NCBI GenBank assembly: GCA_963813975.1
Contig: CAWFAP010000007.1
Span: 124,001-188,000, forward strand
DNA length: 64,000 bases
Reading direction: 5' to 3'
From: RYN-230 sp963813975
GTDB lineage: Bacteria > Actinomycetota > Actinomycetes > Streptosporangiales > Streptosporangiaceae
This document shows positions 8,685 through 16,046 of the stretch, piece by piece. Position 1 is the first letter of the stretch. Each line of letters begins with the position of its first letter. The notes beneath the pieces were generated by a model. It made no database searches. It worked only from the letters and a program-made list of their open reading frames with translations, and was not told the DNA's origin. A program made the position numbers and the translations under genes.

Positions 8685-9902
8685 ATGCCCAAGATCAAGG
8701 TAGCCAATCCCGTCGTCGAGCTCGACGGCGACGAGATGACCAGGATCATCTGGCAGTTCATCAAGGACCAGCTGATCCTGCCGTACCTCGACATCGACCT
8801 GAAGTACTACGACCTGTCCGTGGAGAATCGCGACGCCACCGACGACCAGGTCACGGTGGACGCGGCGAACGCGATCAAGCAGTACGGGGTCGGGGTCAAG
8901 TGCGCCACCATCACCCCCGATGAGGGCCGGGTCGAGGAGTTCGGCCTGAAGAAGATGTGGCGGTCGCCCAACGGCACCATCCGGAACATCCTCGGTGGCG
9001 TCGTGTTCCGCGAGCCCATCGTGATCGCCAGCGTGCCGCGCTTCGTGCCGGGCTGGACCGAGCCGATCATCATCGGCCGCCACGCGCACGGCGACCAGTA
9101 CCGGGCGACCGACTTCGTGGTGCCTGGCCCCGGCACGGTGCGCATCTCATACCAGCCGGATGGTGACCAGGGCGAGCCGATCGACCTGGAGGTGGCCGCC
9201 TTCCCCGGCGGCGGCGTGGCCATGGCCATGTACAACTACGACGAGTCGATCCGTGACTTCGCCCGGGCCACCATGCGGTACGCGCTGAACCGCCGCTACC
9301 CGCTGTACCTGTCCACCAAGAACACCATCCTCAAGGCGTACGACGGCCGGTTCAAGGATCTGTTCCAGGAGATCTTCGAGGCCGAGTTCAAGGCCGATTT
9401 CGAGGCTGCGGGCATCTGGTACGAGCACCGGCTGATCGACGACATGGTCGCCCAGGTGATCAAGGGCCACGGCGGCGTCGTCTGGGCGTGCAAGAACTAC
9501 GACGGCGACGTCGAGTCCGACATCGTCGCCCAGGGATACGGCTCGCTCGGCCTGATGACCAGCGTCCTGATGACCCCGGATGGCAAGACCATCGAGGCTG
9601 AGGCCGCGCACGGCACCGTCACCCGGCACTACCGGCAGCACCAGCAGGGCAAGCCGACCTCGACGAACCCCATCGCCTCGATCTTCGCCTGGACCCAGGG
9701 GCTCACCCACCGCGGCGAGATGGACGGCACCCCCGAGGTGACCCGGTTCGCGCAGACCCTCGAGCGCATCTGCGTGCAGGCCGTCGAGGACGGCAAGATG
9801 ACCAAGGACCTGGCGCTGCTCGTGGGCGAGGACACGCCGTTCCTGACCACCGAGGAGTTCCTTACCGTGCTGAGCGAGAACCTCGCCAGGGCGATGGGCT
9901 GA
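8685..9902 (+). CDS. icd: NADP-dependent isocitrate dehydrogenase
   Basis: A 405-residue enzyme of the dimeric, eukaryote-like NADP-IDH subfamily, recognised from the start MPKIKVANPVVELDGDEMTRI, the substrate motif SPNGTIRNILGGVVFREPI, and the nucleotide motif EAEAAHGTVTRHYR. It oxidises isocitrate to 2-oxoglutarate and CO2, making NADPH. Length is normal. The start follows a GGAAGGGAAG ribosome-binding site. mdh begins 15 bp after the stop, so the two are co-transcribed, probably with the upstream DUF3017 gene. Confidence 0.95.
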   Translation: MPKIKVANPVVELDGDEMTRIIWQFIKDQLILPYLDIDLKYYDLSVENRDATDDQVTVDAANAIKQYGVGVKCATITPDEGRVEEFGLKKMWRSPNGTIRNILGGVVFREPIVIASVPRFVPGWTEPIIIGRHAHGDQYRATDFVVPGPGTVRISYQPDGDQGEPIDLEVAAFPGGGVAMAMYNYDESIRDFARATMRYALNRRYPLYLSTKNTILKAYDGRFKDLFQEIFEAEFKADFEAAGIWYEHRLIDDMVAQVIKGHGGVVWACKNYDGDVESDIVAQGYGSLGLMTSVLMTPDGKTIEAEAAHGTVTRHYRQHQQGKPTSTNPIASIFAWTQGLTHRGEMDGTPEVTRFAQTLERICVQAVEDGKMTKDLALLVGEDTPFLTTEEFLTVLSENLARAMG

Positions 9903-9916
9903 AAGGAGCACAGGAC

Positions 9917-10873
9917 ATGACCCGCAAGGGCAAGGTGACCGTCGTCGGGGCCGGCTTCTACGGCTCGACCACCGCGCAGCGGCTCGCCGAGTACGACATC
10001 TTCGATGAGGTCGTGCTGACCGACATCGTCGAGGGCAAGCCGGAGGGGCTGGCCCTCGACATCAACCAGTCGCGGCCGATCGAGGGCTTCGAGACGCTGG
10101 TCACCGGGCAGACCACCGGCCCGGGTGGCGAGGGCTACGAGGCGATCGCCGGATCGTCCGTCGTGATCGTCACGGCCGGGCTGCCGCGCAAGCCCGGGAT
10201 GAGCCGGATGGACCTGATCGGCGTCAACGCCAAGATCGTCCGCTCGGTCGCGGAGAACGTGGTGAAGCACGCCCCGGACGCCGTCCTGATCGTGGTGTCC
10301 AACCCGCTGGACGAGATGACCGCGCTCGCAGCCAAGGTGACCGGCTTCCCCGCGACCCGGGTCCTCGGCCAGGCGGGCATGCTCGACACCGCCCGGTTCA
10401 GCTACTTCGTGGCCGAGAAGCTGGGCGTGCCGGTCGGCTCGGTGCAGACCCTCACCCTCGGGTCGCACGGCGACACCATGGTCCCGGTCCCGTCGGCCTG
10501 CACGGTGGACGGGAAGCCGCTGGCCAGCCTGCTCAGCCAGGACCAGATCGACGCGCTGGTGGACCGCACCCGCAAGGGCGGGGCCGAGATTGTCGGCCTG
10601 CTGAAGACCGGGTCGGCGTACTACGCCCCCTCCGCCGCCGCGGCCCGGATGGCCCGCGCGGTCGCCGAGGACTCCGGCCGGGTGCTGCCGGTCTGCGCCT
10701 GGGTGGACGGCGAGTACGGCATCTCCGGCGTGTACCTGGGCGTCGAGGCCGAGATCGGTGCGTCCGGGGTTCGCTCCGTGGTGCAGCGGGATCTCACCGA
10801 CACCGAACTGGCCGGGCTGCGCGAGGCCGCCGAGGCGGTCCGGGCCAAGCAAGCCGACGTCGCCAGCCTCTAG
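9917..10873 (+). CDS. mdh: Malate dehydrogenase
   Basis: A 318-residue NAD-dependent dehydrogenase of the LDH-like malate dehydrogenase type. The Rossmann motif GAGFYGSTTAQ is at the N-terminus; GLPRKPGMSRMDL carries the substrate arginines, and LGSHGDTMVP the catalytic histidine. It interconverts malate and oxaloacetate in the TCA cycle. AAAGGAG precedes the start at a good distance and icd ends 15 bp upstream. A long perfect palindrome follows the stop and could terminate the operon. Confidence 0.95.
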   Translation: MTRKGKVTVVGAGFYGSTTAQRLAEYDIFDEVVLTDIVEGKPEGLALDINQSRPIEGFETLVTGQTTGPGGEGYEAIAGSSVVIVTAGLPRKPGMSRMDLIGVNAKIVRSVAENVVKHAPDAVLIVVSNPLDEMTALAAKVTGFPATRVLGQAGMLDTARFSYFVAEKLGVPVGSVQTLTLGSHGDTMVPVPSACTVDGKPLASLLSQDQIDALVDRTRKGGAEIVGLLKTGSAYYAPSAAAARMARAVAEDSGRVLPVCAWVDGEYGISGVYLGVEAEIGASGVRSVVQRDLTDTELAGLREAAEAVRAKQADVASL

Positions 10874-10937
10874 CCCCCGGAATCCCCAACCCCAGATCCC
10901 ACTAGCCCCAGCGTCCCCCTGGGTACCAGATTCCCTT

Positions 10938-10987
10938 CGTGATCATGACTTGAGTGTCGTTGCAACGACACTCAAGTCATGATCACG
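10938..10987. repeat. 50-bp perfect DNA palindrome, copy 1
   Basis: Two 25-base arms are perfectly complementary around the centre 10962/10963, with central GTTGCAAC and outer CGTGATCATGACTTGAG. It lies between the convergent mdh and amidohydrolase genes. A near-identical copy is at 36810-36867. As RNA it would form a long hairpin on either strand, so it can act as a bidirectional terminator; as DNA it could be a protein site or a small mobile palindrome. Confidence 0.9.
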
Positions 10988-11098
10988 GGTATGAGCCGGG
11001 GTGCGCGGGGCGCGCGGGGGCGCGACCCGGTGGTGGGAGCGGCGCGGGCTGGCGGCCAGATGGCTGGTTATGGCTCGGGCGGGCGGAAGCCGGGGGCC

Positions 11099-12304
11099 CT
11101 AGGGCGTCGCCGCGGCGGCGGCCAGGCGGCGGAGGGCTAGCTCGGCCAGGAGGGCCGCGCCGTCGGGGAGGACGGCGTCGTCGAAGACCGCGTCGGCGGC
11201 GTGGTTGAACGGGGCGGTGGCCGGGTCCGAGCCGTCCGGGACCGCGCCCAGCATCAGGAACACCCCCGGTACCTCGTCGAGCACGAACGAGAAATCCTCG
11301 GCCCCCGGTAGCGGGTTGGCCTGGGCGATCAGCCGGTCCTCCCCGAACAGGTCCGCGACGGCCTGCCCCGCGAACGCGGTCTCGGCCGCGTCGTTCACGG
11401 TGACCGGGTACCCGTCCAGGTAGTTCGTCTCGGCCTGCAGGCCGTGCGCGGCGGCCAGGTCCGCGATCAGCCTCAGGCTGGCGGCCCGTACCCGGTCCCG
11501 GGCCGCGGCGGAGAACGAGCGCACCGTGGCCAGGAAGTGCGCCTCGTCCGGCACGATGTTGTCGGCGGTGCCCGCGTGGAAGCTGCCCACGGTGATCACC
11601 ACCGGGTCAAAGATGTCGAACCGCCTGGTCACCAGCGTCTGCAGGGCGGTGACCATCTCGCAGGCGGCCGGGATCGGGTCCTGGGCCAGGTGCGGCTGGG
11701 ACGCGTGGCCGCCGTGCCCGCGCACCGTCACGTCCAGGATGTCGGCGGCGGCCATCATCGAGCCGGGCCGGGTCGAGAACATGCCCCGCGGGAACTGGGC
11801 CGACGCGGCGTGCAGGGCGTACGCGGCCACCGGCCGGCCGCCCGCCGCGTCGAGCACGCCCTCGCTGATCATGTGGGTCGCGCCCGCCTGCCCCTCCTCG
11901 CCCGGCTGGAACATGAAGATCACGTTCCCGGGCAGCCCGGCCTGCCGGGCGGACAGCAGCCGCGCCGCGCCGGCCAGCATGGCGATGTGCAGGTCGTGGC
12001 CGCAGGCGTGCATCACGCCGGTCACCGCGGACGCGTACGGCAGCCCGGTCCGCTCGGTGATCGGCAGCGCGTCCATGTCGCCGCGCAGCAGCACCGTGGG
12101 CCCGGGCCGCGCGCCGCGCAGCACCCCGGTCACCGAGCTGAGCGCGCGGCCCAGGGTCACTTCCAGCGGCAGGCCGTCCAGCGCGGCCAGCACCTTGGCC
12201 TGCGTCCGCGGCAGGTCCAGCCCGATCTCCGGGTCCTGGTGAATCCGCCGCCGCAGGTCAGCCAGGTCACCCGCGATCGCGGCCGCGTCTTCGTGGACGG
12301 ACAT
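11099..12304 (-). CDS. M20 family amidohydrolase/peptidase
   Basis: A 401-residue metal-dependent amidohydrolase of the M20D group (hippuricase, N-acyl-amino-acid or indole-acetyl-amino-acid hydrolases). Metal ligands are in HACGHDLH (residues ~100-107), and FMFQPGEEG carries the catalytic glutamate; the satellite dimerisation domain begins near VTVRGHGGHASQPH. It should cleave an acyl group from an amino acid in the cytoplasm. Its ATG overlaps the galK stop (TGATG), so it is translationally coupled as the last gene of the gal operon. Its link to galactose metabolism is unclear. The open frame runs further upstream but that is only galK read in another frame. Confidence 0.88.
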   Translation of the reverse strand: MSVHEDAAAIAGDLADLRRRIHQDPEIGLDLPRTQAKVLAALDGLPLEVTLGRALSSVTGVLRGARPGPTVLLRGDMDALPITERTGLPYASAVTGVMHACGHDLHIAMLAGAARLLSARQAGLPGNVIFMFQPGEEGQAGATHMISEGVLDAAGGRPVAAYALHAASAQFPRGMFSTRPGSMMAAADILDVTVRGHGGHASQPHLAQDPIPAACEMVTALQTLVTRRFDIFDPVVITVGSFHAGTADNIVPDEAHFLATVRSFSAAARDRVRAASLRLIADLAAAHGLQAETNYLDGYPVTVNDAAETAFAGQAVADLFGEDRLIAQANPLPGAEDFSFVLDEVPGVFLMLGAVPDGSDPATAPFNHAADAVFDDAVLPDGAALLAELALRRLAAAAATP

Positions 12305-13470
12305 CAGATGATCCTCCGGGCGCTGGGGGACGGCGGCGCGTCGAGGAACCCCGGCCCGGGCCAGCCCCGGTGGCGGAACGCGGCGGAGACCGCCTCGTGC
12401 ACCGCGGACCCGTCCTCGGGAAGCAGGGCGATCACCGAGCCGCCGAAACCGCCGCCCATCATCCGGGCGCCCAGCGCCCCGGCCGCCGTCGCGGCGTCCA
12501 CCGCTACGTCCGCCTCCGGCCAGGAGATCTCGAAATCGTCGCGCAGCGACGCGTGGGACTCGTTCAGCAGCCGCCCGATCCCGGCCACCTTGCCCCGGCG
12601 CAGCAGGGCCGCGGCCTCGAGGACCCGCTGGTTCTCGGTGATCACGTGGCGGGCCCGGCGGCGCAGCACCGGGTCGTCCAGCCCGGCCAGGCTGTCCAGG
12701 CCGGCGATGTCGCGCAGCGTCTGCACGCCGAGCGCGCGGGCGGCCTCCTCGCATTCGATGTGCCGGGCCCCGTAGCCGCTCTCGGTCAGCGCGTGCCGGG
12801 CCCGGGTGTCGATGATCGCCAGGGCCAGCCCGGACAGGGCCGGGTCGAGCGGCACCGAGTCCGCCTCCCCGCTGCGGCAGTCCAGCAGCAGCGCGTGCCC
12901 GGCCTGGCCGAGCAGGGCCGCGGACTGGTCCATGATCCCGGTCGGCACGCCCACGAAGTCGTTCTCGGCCCGCCGGGCGATGCCGGCCAGCTCCTGGCGG
13001 GCCACGTCGAGCCCGGCCAGCTGGGTCAGGGCCAGCGCCACCGCGCACTCCAGCGCGGCCGACGAGGACAGGCCCGCCCCCTGGGGCAGATCCGAGTCCA
13101 CCGCCACCCGGGCCCCGGGCACCGCGTACCCCGCCTGGCGGAGCGCCCAGACCACCCCGGCCGGGTAGGCGGCCCAGCCCGCCACGCTGCCGGGGGCGAG
13201 GGTGTCCAGCCGGATTGTCACGGTCTTGCTCACCCCGGCCGTCCCGCCGGGGTCCTGCCGCGAGCTCAGCTCCAGCACCCCGTCCTCGTGCGGCGCAGCC
13301 GCGGCGAACGTGCCCCGGTCCAGCGCGAACGGGAGCACGAACCCGTCGTTGTAGTCGGTGTGCTCACCGATCAGGTTGGCCCGGCCCGGGGCGTGCCATA
13401 CGCCCTCCGGCGCGCGGCCGTACTGGGCCTGGAACCACTGGGCGGCCTGGTCCGCGCCCCGTGAACTCAC
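12304..13470 (-). CDS. galK: Galactokinase
   Basis: A 388-residue GHMP kinase that phosphorylates galactose to galactose-1-phosphate. Signature motifs are all present: APGRANLIGEHTDYNDG near the N-terminus, the ATP loop LPQGAGLSSSAALE, and GARMMGGGFGGS near the C-terminus. The start is taken as GTG at 13470, which overlaps the galE TGA (GTGA), giving VSSRGADQAAQWFQ. It is the third gene of galT-galE-galK and is followed, with overlap, by an amidohydrolase. Length is typical. Confidence 0.95.
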   Translation of the reverse strand: MSSRGADQAAQWFQAQYGRAPEGVWHAPGRANLIGEHTDYNDGFVLPFALDRGTFAAAAPHEDGVLELSSRQDPGGTAGVSKTVTIRLDTLAPGSVAGWAAYPAGVVWALRQAGYAVPGARVAVDSDLPQGAGLSSSAALECAVALALTQLAGLDVARQELAGIARRAENDFVGVPTGIMDQSAALLGQAGHALLLDCRSGEADSVPLDPALSGLALAIIDTRARHALTESGYGARHIECEEAARALGVQTLRDIAGLDSLAGLDDPVLRRRARHVITENQRVLEAAALLRRGKVAGIGRLLNESHASLRDDFEISWPEADVAVDAATAAGALGARMMGGGFGGSVIALLPEDGSAVHEAVSAAFRHRGWPGPGFLDAPPSPSARRII

Positions 13471-14573
13471 GGGGTGCGGCCTGGCTCGGCCATGGCCCCG
13501 GTGAAGGCCCACGCGTCGGCGACCATGGCCCGCAGATCGCGCTCGGGCCGCCAGCCGAGATCGGCCCGGATCTTTGCTGATGACGCGACCAGGACGGCCG
13601 GGTCCCCGGGCCGCCGCGGGCCGATCTCGGCCGGGATGTCCACCCCGGTCACGGCCCGGCACTCGGCCAGCACCTCGAGGTTGGAGGCCCCGGACTCGCT
13701 GCCCAGGTTGTAGATCCGGTGCTGGCCCGGCTGGCACGCGCCCAGGGCCAGCAGGTGCGCCCGGGCCAGGTCGGCCACGTGGATGTAGTCCCGGACGCAG
13801 GTGCCGTCCGGGGTGGGATAGTCGTCGCCGAACAGGGTCAGGTGGCCACCATCGCCGCGGGCGGCCGACTGGGCCACGGCGAGCACGTTGGGGATGAGGT
13901 GGGTCTCGGGCGAGTGCCGCTCACCCAGCCACCGCCCCCCGGCCCCGGGCCCGCCGGCCCCGGGTGCGCCGGCCCCGGGCCCGCTGGTCCCGGGCCCGCT
14001 GGTCCCGGCTCCGCCGGCCTCAGGCGCCCCGGCCGCTCCGGCCCCGGTGGCTTCGGGGTACGCGCCGGCCACGTTGAAGTACCGGAGGCTCACCGCGCCG
14101 GTGCCGTGCAACCGGGCGTACTCCGACAGGGCGGTGTCCACCGCGACCTTCGATCCCCCGTAGGGGCTGGTCGGGCGGGTGGGCGCCGTCTCCTCGATGG
14201 GCACCCGCTCGGGCTCGCCGTAGACCGCGGCGGTGGAGGAGAACACGATCCGCGGGGTCCCGGTCTCCCGCATCGCCTCCAGCAGGGCCAGCGAGCCGCC
14301 CAGGTTGCTTTCCCAGTACAGGGAGGGCTTGGCCATGGACTCCCCGACCAGCGACCTGGCCGCGAAGTGCAGCACCGCGTCGACGCCGCCGGCCAGCAGC
14401 CGGGGCGCGTCCTCGCGCAGCGTGCCCTGGACGAACGTGGCGCCCCTGGGCACCGCGTCCTCGTGCCCGGTGGACAGGTCATCCAGCACGGTCACCTCGT
14501 GGCCGTCGGCCACGAGGAGCGCCCCCACCACGCTCCCGATATAACCGGCCCCGCCGGTGACGAGCAGCTTCAC
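13467..14573 (-). CDS. galE: UDP-glucose 4-epimerase with Gly/Ala/Pro insertion
   Basis: A 368-residue short-chain dehydrogenase-type epimerase that interconverts UDP-galactose and UDP-glucose. It has the NAD motif TGGAGYIGS at the N-terminus, FSSTAAVYG, and the catalytic SPYGGSK (Tyr138, Lys142). Between the active-site segment LRYFNVAGAYPEATG and GERHSPETHLIP there is an extra stretch of about 36 residues (178-213) made only of Gly, Ala, Pro, Ser, Thr and Glu, coded by a GC-rich tandem repeat. The normal protein goes directly between these motifs. The start GTG overlaps the galT stop (GTGA). The insertion is in frame and should form a disordered loop. Confidence 0.95.
   Translation of the reverse strand: MKLLVTGGAGYIGSVVGALLVADGHEVTVLDDLSTGHEDAVPRGATFVQGTLREDAPRLLAGGVDAVLHFAARSLVGESMAKPSLYWESNLGGSLALLEAMRETGTPRIVFSSTAAVYGEPERVPIEETAPTRPTSPYGGSKVAVDTALSEYARLHGTGAVSLRYFNVAGAYPEATGAGAAGAPEAGGAGTSGPGTSGPGAGAPGAGGPGAGGRWLGERHSPETHLIPNVLAVAQSAARGDGGHLTLFGDDYPTPDGTCVRDYIHVADLARAHLLALGACQPGQHRIYNLGSESGASNLEVLAECRAVTGVDIPAEIGPRRPGDPAVLVASSAKIRADLGWRPERDLRAMVADAWAFTGAMAEPGRTP
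13935..14042 (-). repeat. GC-rich tandem repeat inside galE
   Basis: Degenerate units related to CCGGGCCCGCTGGTC (15 bp, two adjacent perfect copies near 13977-14006) and GGCCCCGGGCCCGCC fill this stretch and encode the Gly/Ala/Pro loop of GalE. All changes keep frame. Confidence 0.75.
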
Positions 14574-15757
14574 CCGGCCTCCCGCAGCCGCTGTGCTGCC
14601 TCCTCGGGCAGGACGTCGTTGATCCAGACTCCCATGCCGGACTCCGTTCCCGCGAGGTACTTCAGCTTGCCGGGCGCCCGGCGGACCGACAGTACCTGGA
14701 GATGCAGTCCGAACTCGCGGCGCGCGAACTCGTCCCGGGCCGGAGCCTGGTGCCAGGCGGCGATATAGGGCAGGGCCACGCCGAACAGCCCGTCGAGCCG
14801 GTGCAGCACATCGAGGTAGATATCGCAGAACGCGGTCCGCTCGGCGTCGTCCAGCGCGGGGATGTCCGGCACCCGCCGGGCCGGGAACAGCTGGACCTCG
14901 AACGGCCACCGCGCGGCGTCCGGCACGAACGCGGTCCAGTGCTCGTTGCGGGTCACGATCCGGGTGCCCGCCGCGATCTCCCCGGCGATCAGGTCGTCGA
15001 ACAGGTTCCCCTGGGTCTGCTCCGCGTACCGCTGCGCCTGGGCCAGCATGGTCGCCGTCCGCGGGGTGACGAACGGGAAGCCGTAGATCTGCCCGTGCGG
15101 GTGGTGCAGGGTGACCCCGATCTCCTCGCCCCGGTTCTCGAAGCAGTAGACCTGGGCGATCCCGTCCATGCCGCCGAGGGATTCGGTCCGGTCGGCCCAC
15201 GCCTCCACGACCGTCCGGGCCCGCCGCGGGCTCAGGCCCGCGAACGATCCCTCGTGGTCGGAGGTGAAGCAGACCACCTCGCACCGGCCGTAGGCCGGCT
15301 GCCCCGGGACCCCGCCGGTTTCGGGGGGAGCGGCCGCGGAGCGGTTCCGTTGCGGAGAATCGGAGCCCAGCCCACTGCCCTCCGGTACCGTGCCTGGAGG
15401 CCAGTGCCCGGCACCGCGCAGGGAAGGAAAGCGATTCTCGAACACGACCACGTCGTAGTCGGGGGCCGGGATCTCGGTCGGGCGGCCCGGCCGGGACGGG
15501 TCGAGGGGGCACTCGCCGGGAGGCGGGAGGAACGTGCGGTCCTGGCGCGCGGCCGCGATCACCACCCATTCCCCGCGGAGCGCGTCCCAGCGCAGCCCGG
15601 CGTCCGGCTCGCCGCCCGGCCCGGGAATGGGCGGGAGCGGCCTGGTGTCCGGCACCTTCGCGCGGTCCAGCCCGGGGGACTCATCGAAGTAGATGATCTC
15701 CCGGCCGTCGGCGAGGGTGCCGCTGCTCTTCCATACCCCAGGGCTCACGGGACCCAT
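14570..15757 (-). CDS. galT: Galactose-1-phosphate uridylyltransferase
   Basis: A 395-residue histidine-triad enzyme exchanging UDP between glucose and galactose-1-phosphate. The active-site motif HHPHGQIYG is present, with the second-half metal/substrate motif FGLHLQVLSVRR near the C-terminus. Between FENRFPSL and YGRCEVVCFTSDH there are about 30 extra residues (around GAGHWPPGTVPEGSG to PPETGG) not usual in the family. It is the first gene of the gal operon. The start is uncertain: ATG at 15757, or GTG at 15748, which lies nine bases after a TAGCGT box and would be leaderless. Confidence 0.94.
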   Translation of the reverse strand: MGPVSPGVWKSSGTLADGREIIYFDESPGLDRAKVPDTRPLPPIPGPGGEPDAGLRWDALRGEWVVIAAARQDRTFLPPPGECPLDPSRPGRPTEIPAPDYDVVVFENRFPSLRGAGHWPPGTVPEGSGLGSDSPQRNRSAAAPPETGGVPGQPAYGRCEVVCFTSDHEGSFAGLSPRRARTVVEAWADRTESLGGMDGIAQVYCFENRGEEIGVTLHHPHGQIYGFPFVTPRTATMLAQAQRYAEQTQGNLFDDLIAGEIAAGTRIVTRNEHWTAFVPDAARWPFEVQLFPARRVPDIPALDDAERTAFCDIYLDVLHRLDGLFGVALPYIAAWHQAPARDEFARREFGLHLQVLSVRRAPGKLKYLAGTESGMGVWINDVLPEEAAQRLREAG

Positions 15758-15786
15758 ACGCTATCTGGCCCGGCCGAGCTTGCCCA
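15758..15786 (-). promoter_or_regulatory. Predicted galT operon promoter
   Basis: On the minus strand TGGGCA (15786-15781), a 17-bp spacer and TAGCGT (15763-15758) form a fair -35/-10 pair. The -10 box ends nine bases before GTG at 15748, consistent with a leaderless message starting there. Confidence 0.45.
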
Positions 15787-16046
15787 TCGCATCCCCCGGG
15801 TCGGCGGCCGAAACCAGGCGCATGGCCCGCCAGGACGCGGGTCCTGCGCGCGCAGGGTAAAGGCCGGCTGCCGGGCGGGCGGGCCCCGCGGTCAAGGCGA
15901 CTGATCAGGTACCAGGCGCGGGCCCGGCGGCGGACTGCTTAGACTGTGCGCATCTGCCGTGCAGGCGTCACGGCCTGGCCCCGGACCATGGGGCACGGGG
16001 GAGCCGGACCGCCGGTGGCAGACACACGGAGGTCAGGGATCAGGAC

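Noticed and set aside
15341..15370. Shared 18-base word GCGGTTCCGTTGCGGAGA in galT and again in the GH13 gene near 57640
   Set aside because: In the GH13 gene it encodes ordinary family sequence (SGSVAEM), and one 18-base match is not rare enough in GC-biased DNA to call a mobile element.
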